In this document: one piece after another, positions 6,209 through 9,758 of the stretch
How the letters are laid out: each line of letters starts with the position of its first letter
How positions within the stretch are numbered: the stretch's first letter is position 1
From: an uncultured Erysipelotrichaceae bacterium
GTDB lineage: Bacteria; Bacillota_I; Bacilli_A; RF39; UBA660
DNA: 9,758 bases
Assembly: GCA_902766875.1 (NCBI GenBank)
Contig: CACXFI010000100.1
Span: 1-9,758, forward strand
Direction of reading: 5' to 3'
Position numbers and translations under genes: made by a program
The notes under the pieces: model-generated
Database searches by the model: none
Told to the model about the DNA's origin: nothing
What the model saw: the letters and a program-made list of their open reading frames with translations, nothing else

Positions 6209-7186
6209 ATGAAACAATATAATACAAATAATGGAATATTAACATTAACATTAATACCAAATTATGAAATAGATAATAGAATAGTAGTAGCTCTAGTTAG
6301 AAATATAGAAAACCCTAATTATGATGAAACCCTAATTACTTATTGCGATAACGATTCCAACTTTCAAGGCTTATCTTATGTTAAAACATATAATGATAAT
6401 ACTAAAACAATTTTTAATATCAGAAATAATGAAAGTATATCTTATGAATATCAATATGTAGCCTATGATAAAGGATATTTCAATATTAGTGGTAGTTACG
6501 AAGATAATGGTAATAGCCAAAGCACCATTATAAAACAAAATGAAGAAGAAAGAATGTTTAGAAAATATCTTGATGATGATGGTGAAATTAATTATTTATT
6601 TAGTGATAATAAATATGACAATGCCAACTGCTATCATTTAATAGTACGTTATAATAACAAAACAAACGAAACAACATACAGCCTATATGGAAGTGAATAT
6701 TATTTTGAATATTCTTCTCTTATAGAAGATGATTGTATAATAGAAGACTTCTTTGACGATAATAATCTAGTTCTAACATACGATGGAGCTACTGTATATA
6801 AAGGTAAATATGATTCAAAAGAACCAATAGATCCTGATAAAGAATTAGAAAGTATTATTAATGGAGAAACACCTATAGAAGAGGAAGAAATAGATTACGA
6901 AGAAATAGAATTTCTTTCTGAATATTATAAAAATAATGGCCATGGACCAATTTATAACAAGTATGTAAGTAAATACATAGAAGAAGTAGAATTTTATCTA
7001 AATGGCTTAAAATCTAGTTTCCCTAAAATAAATAAAATTATCTTTAGTAAAGATAAAGAATATTTAGAATCTATAAAAGAAGAACATCCTGATATTAATC
7101 TTAATAGATTATTATTAAATATTAATACTAATAACTTTATAGATAGTACTCTAAATAGCATAAAAGTTAGAATAAAAGAAAAATAA
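6209..7186 (+). CDS. Unknown protein, gene C of a three-paralog operon
   Basis: Two in-frame ATGs exist. The one at 6197 overlaps the gene B stop and has no ribosome binding site. The one at 6209 follows GGGTGAT (6199-6205) at good spacing and is preferred, giving 326 residues. The protein is very acidic, with a Glu/Asp-rich linker at about 205-235, and has no signal peptide or transmembrane helix. The N-terminal two thirds alternate hydrophobic and polar residues as in beta strands. The C-terminus has YIEEV (256-260) and FPKINKIIF (271-279), spaced as in gene A, so C looks like a more diverged member of the same family. The last about 40 residues resemble the helical, basic tails of A and B. 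It is the last gene before a strong terminator. The family is not recognised. Confidence 0.85.
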   Translation: MKQYNTNNGILTLTLIPNYEIDNRIVVALVRNIENPNYDETLITYCDNDSNFQGLSYVKTYNDNTKTIFNIRNNESISYEYQYVAYDKGYFNISGSYEDNGNSQSTIIKQNEEERMFRKYLDDDGEINYLFSDNKYDNANCYHLIVRYNNKTNETTYSLYGSEYYFEYSSLIEDDCIIEDFFDDNNLVLTYDGATVYKGKYDSKEPIDPDKELESIINGETPIEEEEIDYEEIEFLSEYYKNNGHGPIYNKYVSKYIEEVEFYLNGLKSSFPKINKIIFSKDKEYLESIKEEHPDINLNRLLLNINTNNFIDSTLNSIKVRIKEK

Positions 7187-7227
7187 GAATGTAAACTAAT
7201 ATCATATTTATTTACATTCTTTTTTTC
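7185..7227 (+). terminator. Terminator of the three-gene operon
   Basis: AAGAATGTAAA (7185-7195) pairs with TTTACATTCTT (7211-7221) across a 15-base loop and runs into a long T-tract. Pairing can extend outward, with one mismatch, into the A-rich end of gene C and the T/C-rich stretch to about 7231. The 3' arm also holds the -35 box of the next gene. Confidence 0.8.
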
Positions 7228-7240
7228 TTTTTGCTAAAAT
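7211..7240 (+). promoter_or_regulatory. Promoter of the LRR surface-protein gene
   Basis: TTTACA (7211-7216) and TAAAAT (7235-7240) are 18 bases apart, and TGC before the -10 makes it an extended -10 element. Start of transcription is expected near 7247, just before the AGGAGTG ribosome binding site (7252-7258). The -35 box lies in the 3' arm of the upstream terminator. Confidence 0.6.
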
Positions 7241-7263
7241 TAATATAGAATAGGAGTGAATAT

Positions 7264-8580
7264 ATGAAAAAAATAATATATATAATACCCATACTATTAT
7301 TAATAATGCTATTACATAATCCTACAAGTACTACAATAGTAGAATCTAATAAGTATAAAACACCTGCTAATCCAGCCTTTGATGATGATAATTTCTATAA
7401 ATGTATAACTGATAAATTAGGAGTATCAGAAGATACTAATGTAACAGATGAACAACTAGCAAGTATTACTGAATTATCTTGCTATAATTATAGTGATGAT
7501 TCAACTAAAATATCAAGTACTAAAGGTTTAGAAAAACTAACAGGATTAACATCTTTAACTCTATCTAATCATAATTTTACAAGTATAGATGTAAGTCATA
7601 ATACAGCTTTAACAAATTTGGATTTATCTTCTAATCAATTAACTAATATAGATGTAAGCCATAATACAGCTTTAACATCTTTATATTTAGAAAATAATCA
7701 AATAACAAGTCTAGATGTAAGCCATAATACAGATTTAACAAATTTAGCTTTATCTAATAACCAATTAACAAGTATAGATGTAAGTCATAATACTAATTTA
7801 AAATATTTAGAAATAGATGAAAATGTTGAAGTAATAGGTGAAAGTGAAAATATTAATGTATATTATGTGCCTAAATATATGTTCAACAATAAAATATTAG
7901 AATTTAATGCTGATAATATGAAAAAAGGTATATATGAATATACAATAAAAATAAGTAATAGTATTGATAAATTGGCTGTAGGATATGATGAAAATAATAA
8001 AGCTTATTACTATAACTGTGAGGATGAGACAATACTATGTGGTGGATATTATATGCTTATAATGACCATTAGTGAATTATCAAATAATAGGATAACATTA
8101 AATGGTAATGTGCCAGATTTAATATCATATATAAATGAGATTAACGAATTATGGAAAGAAGAATGTAATAATACATATCCATGTGATGTATATAAAGATA
8201 ATGTATTGGTAGCACACAGTGAAAATTCAAACCACACTGAGTTATATAAAAATAATGAAACAATATTTTCCGTGGATTATAATAAAAAAATATATATTAA
8301 ATTAGCAGATTTAGAAGTAGGAACCAATGTTTTAAAATTTATTATTGATGATGATCATATGTATACCATAAACATAATAAGAAGTGAAAAAGAATTAAAT
8401 AATGATCCAAATAAGGAATTAAATGATATTATAAAAGACATAGTTAACAATAAAGAAAATGAAGTTATAAATTCTAATCCTAGTAGTGGTTTATTATTTA
8501 ATGTTCTAGTTACTATCCTAGGTATAAGTATGATAGGGGTATTATATTATATATATTATAAAGGTAAAGTAAAGAGTTAA
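7264..8580 (+). CDS. Secreted leucine-rich-repeat surface protein with C-terminal anchor
   Basis: 438 residues. The ATG at 7264 follows AGGAGTG. An N-terminal signal peptide (MKK, hydrophobic core about 4-17) is followed by a polar segment. Residues about 40-94 resemble the helical cap of internalin-type proteins, including Cys47 and Cys73. Four 21-residue leucine-rich repeats (95-115, 116-136, 137-157, 158-178) follow, with consensus LTxLxLxxNxLTxIDVSHNT and a closing half repeat LKYLEIDEN. The 21-residue period is the kind described for Listeria InlJ. Residues about 297-373 look like a cadherin-like beta-sandwich (compare LEVGTN...YTINIIR). NPSSG (405-409), a hydrophobic stretch (410-431) and KGKVKS form an LPXTG-type sorting signal with a degenerate motif, or a plain membrane anchor. 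I infer a cell-surface binding protein exposed outside; the ligand is unknown. It is transcribed alone. Confidence 0.9.
   Translation: MKKIIYIIPILLLIMLLHNPTSTTIVESNKYKTPANPAFDDDNFYKCITDKLGVSEDTNVTDEQLASITELSCYNYSDDSTKISSTKGLEKLTGLTSLTLSNHNFTSIDVSHNTALTNLDLSSNQLTNIDVSHNTALTSLYLENNQITSLDVSHNTDLTNLALSNNQLTSIDVSHNTNLKYLEIDENVEVIGESENINVYYVPKYMFNNKILEFNADNMKKGIYEYTIKISNSIDKLAVGYDENNKAYYYNCEDETILCGGYYMLIMTISELSNNRITLNGNVPDLISYINEINELWKEECNNTYPCDVYKDNVLVAHSENSNHTELYKNNETIFSVDYNKKIYIKLADLEVGTNVLKFIIDDDHMYTINIIRSEKELNNDPNKELNDIIKDIVNNKENEVINSNPSSGLLFNVLVTILGISMIGVLYYIYYKGKVKS
7546..7797 (+). repeat. Four tandem 63-bp units encoding leucine-rich repeats
   Basis: Four in-frame 63-base units starting at 7546, 7609, 7672 and 7735. 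The best conserved part is the word GATGTAAG-[TC]-CATAATAC, which encodes DVSHNT. The units differ mostly at positions that would be solvent-exposed in the repeat. Exact identity over long stretches could allow copy-number change by slippage or recombination. Confidence 0.85.
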
Positions 8581-8600
8581 TAAACTCTTTTTCTTTTTAA
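8571..8600 (+). terminator. Terminator of the LRR gene
   Basis: AAAGAGTT (8571-8578) pairs with AACTCTTT (8583-8590) around a four-base loop, AATA, and is followed by a T-rich tract broken by one C. The stem includes the last codons and the first base of the stop codon. Confidence 0.75.
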
Positions 8601-8609
8601 TTAACATTA

Positions 8610-8638
8610 TTGATGAATAATTAAATATATTATATAAT
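8610..8638 (+). promoter_or_regulatory. Promoter of the AddB-like gene
   Basis: TTGATG (8610-8615) and TATAAT (8633-8638) at 17-base spacing. The predicted start near 8645 leaves a leader of about 14 bases with an AAGGTAGTGAT ribosome binding site (8645-8655). Confidence 0.7.
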
Positions 8639-8658
8639 TATTAAAAGGTAGTGATATT

Positions 8659-9758
8659 ATGTTAGATATTAAAGATAATAGTATTTTAATAGTACCAAGT
8701 AGTATTAAAGAAAGTATTATAAAAGATATTAGAACTAAAGGATTATATAATATTAAATTTATGACTTTAGATGAAATAATTCATAAATTATATTTTGATT
8801 ATAATAAAGAAACTATCTATTATTTAATTAATAAATATAATTATAAATATGATGTAGCTTTAATGTATTTAAATAATTTATATTATATAGATGATACTAA
8901 TTATAATATAGATAAATTATCTAAATTAAGAAATATAAAAGAAGAACTAGATAATAATAATTTGCTTATATATGATGATTTATTTAAACATAGTTTAAAA
9001 GATAAAGAAGTAATAATATATGGATATAATAATTTAACTAAATATCAAAATAAAATAATAAATAAATTAAAAGAATATACTAATGTAAATATAATACCTA
9101 GAAATAATAATAATTATAAACATACAACTATTTATAAATTTAATAATATTGAAGAAGAAGTATCTTATGTAGCAGAGTCTATTTGTAATAATATAGATAA
9201 TAATATTAATATAAATAATATAAAGATATACTATAACAATAAAGAATATGATAATTATATAAATAGAATTTTTAAATTATATAATATTCCTATAATTAAT
9301 AATAATAGTTATTTATATTCTACTAGTATAGGTAAATATTTAATAGATAATCTAGATAAAGATATAAATATAACTATAAAAAAAATAGAAGATAATTTTA
9401 ATTTAAATAATCCTAATCTATCTAAAATATATAATAAATTAATAAATATTTTAAATGAATATTATTTTATAGATAATTATTTAAATATTAAAGATATGTT
9501 AATACATGATTTAAAAACTACTAAAATACCTATATCTAATTTAGAAAACAAAGTATCTATTATAAATAATTTAGATAATATAGAAGATAGTGATTATGTA
9601 TACCTAATGGATTTTAATCAAAGTGATATTCCCATAACTCATAAAGATCAAGATTATCTATCTGATAATATTAAAAAAACATTAGATTTAGATACTTCTA
9701 ATGACTTAAATAAATATGAAATAGATAATAATATAAATAATATTAATAATATTAAAAA
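8659..9758 (+). CDS. AddB-like helicase/nuclease subunit, N-terminal part (3' partial)
   Basis: An open frame from the ATG at 8659 runs off the window after 366 codons. Codon use is extremely AT-rich. The pattern resembles AddB (RexB), the subunit that with AddA processes double-strand DNA ends for RecA-dependent repair. Recognisable parts are FNNIEEEVSYVAESI (161-175), the motif following the helicase-like core; a strand then IYYNNKEYDNYINRIF with YNIPIINNNSYLYST (208-222); and DYVYLMDFNQSDIP (312-325) followed by HKDQDYLSD, like the VxxxGFNxxxxP...DxxYLSD stretch of AddB. No Walker A motif (GxxGxGKT) is present near the N-terminus, where B. subtilis AddB has one. The C-terminal nuclease and iron-sulfur cysteines would lie beyond the window. 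The family call is by motif memory. Strong promoter and ribosome binding site; addA would be expected downstream. Confidence 0.75.
   Translation, partial: MLDIKDNSILIVPSSIKESIIKDIRTKGLYNIKFMTLDEIIHKLYFDYNKETIYYLINKYNYKYDVALMYLNNLYYIDDTNYNIDKLSKLRNIKEELDNNNLLIYDDLFKHSLKDKEVIIYGYNNLTKYQNKIINKLKEYTNVNIIPRNNNNYKHTTIYKFNNIEEEVSYVAESICNNIDNNININNIKIYYNNKEYDNYINRIFKLYNIPIINNNSYLYSTSIGKYLIDNLDKDINITIKKIEDNFNLNNPNLSKIYNKLINILNEYYFIDNYLNIKDMLIHDLKTTKIPISNLENKVSIINNLDNIEDSDYVYLMDFNQSDIPITHKDQDYLSDNIKKTLDLDTSNDLNKYEIDNNINNINNIK

Noticed and set aside
4305..7186. Genes A-C as a known defence or toxin system
   Set aside because: No nuclease, ATPase, toxin, transmembrane or nucleotide-cyclase motif is visible, and the neighbours are housekeeping genes, so no such function can be supported.
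7546..7797. Regular repeats that could suggest a CRISPR-like array
   Set aside because: The units are in frame, tandem with no unique spacers, and translate to canonical 21-residue leucine-rich repeats.
8049..8237. Minus-strand open frame of 62 codons inside the LRR gene
   Set aside because: Antisense to a gene with clear domain structure; no promoter or ribosome binding site.
1..9758. Use of TGA as tryptophan (Mycoplasma-type code)
   Set aside because: All frames are complete with TGA as stop, tryptophan is written TGG throughout, and all visible genes end in TAA.

Overview
The window is very AT-rich (by eye about a quarter G+C). Asn, Ile and Lys codons dominate, Shine-Dalgarno sites are of the GGAGGTGAT type, promoters are sigma-A-like, and terminators are short hairpins followed by T-runs. 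Every visible gene ends in TAA, tryptophan is written TGG, and all reading frames stay open with TGA read as stop. This fits a low-GC Bacillota lineage using the standard bacterial code, such as an uncultured gut Bacilli/RF39-like organism, and argues against the Mycoplasma code. The lineage is an inference from composition and gene content.

Layout. Bases 2-310 are the 3' end of an unrecognised gene, closed by a terminator. Bases 432-818 encode a small membrane-anchored coiled-coil protein. glmS (954-2741, minus), for glucosamine-6-phosphate synthase, and trpS (2853-3833, plus), for tryptophanyl-tRNA synthetase, are divergent housekeeping genes with closely packed promoters and very short leaders. 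A bidirectional terminator separates trpS from a convergent gene for a four-helix membrane protein of the YrzE/TIGR04086 type (3848-4201, minus).

The most unusual part is 4305-7186: three tightly packed plus-strand genes (A, B, C) behind one strong promoter. They encode acidic, apparently cytoplasmic proteins of 291, 338 and 326 residues that I do not recognise. Their C-terminal regions share a motif (YI-[DE]-x-[IV] followed 15-21 residues later by FP-x-I-[DN]-K-x-[IL]-F), and A and B align further. They therefore look like diverged tandem paralogs of one uncharacterised family.

A terminator-promoter overlap then leads into a secreted, C-terminally anchored leucine-rich-repeat protein (7264-8580). 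It has InlJ-like 21-residue repeats, a cadherin-like beta-sandwich segment and an NPSSG-hydrophobic-basic tail. The last gene (8659 to the window edge) encodes the N-terminal part of an AddB-like helicase/nuclease subunit and is cut by the end of the window.

All gaps between genes are under 140 bases and hold mostly promoters and terminators. I see no tRNA, rRNA, riboswitch, CRISPR array or insertion sequence.
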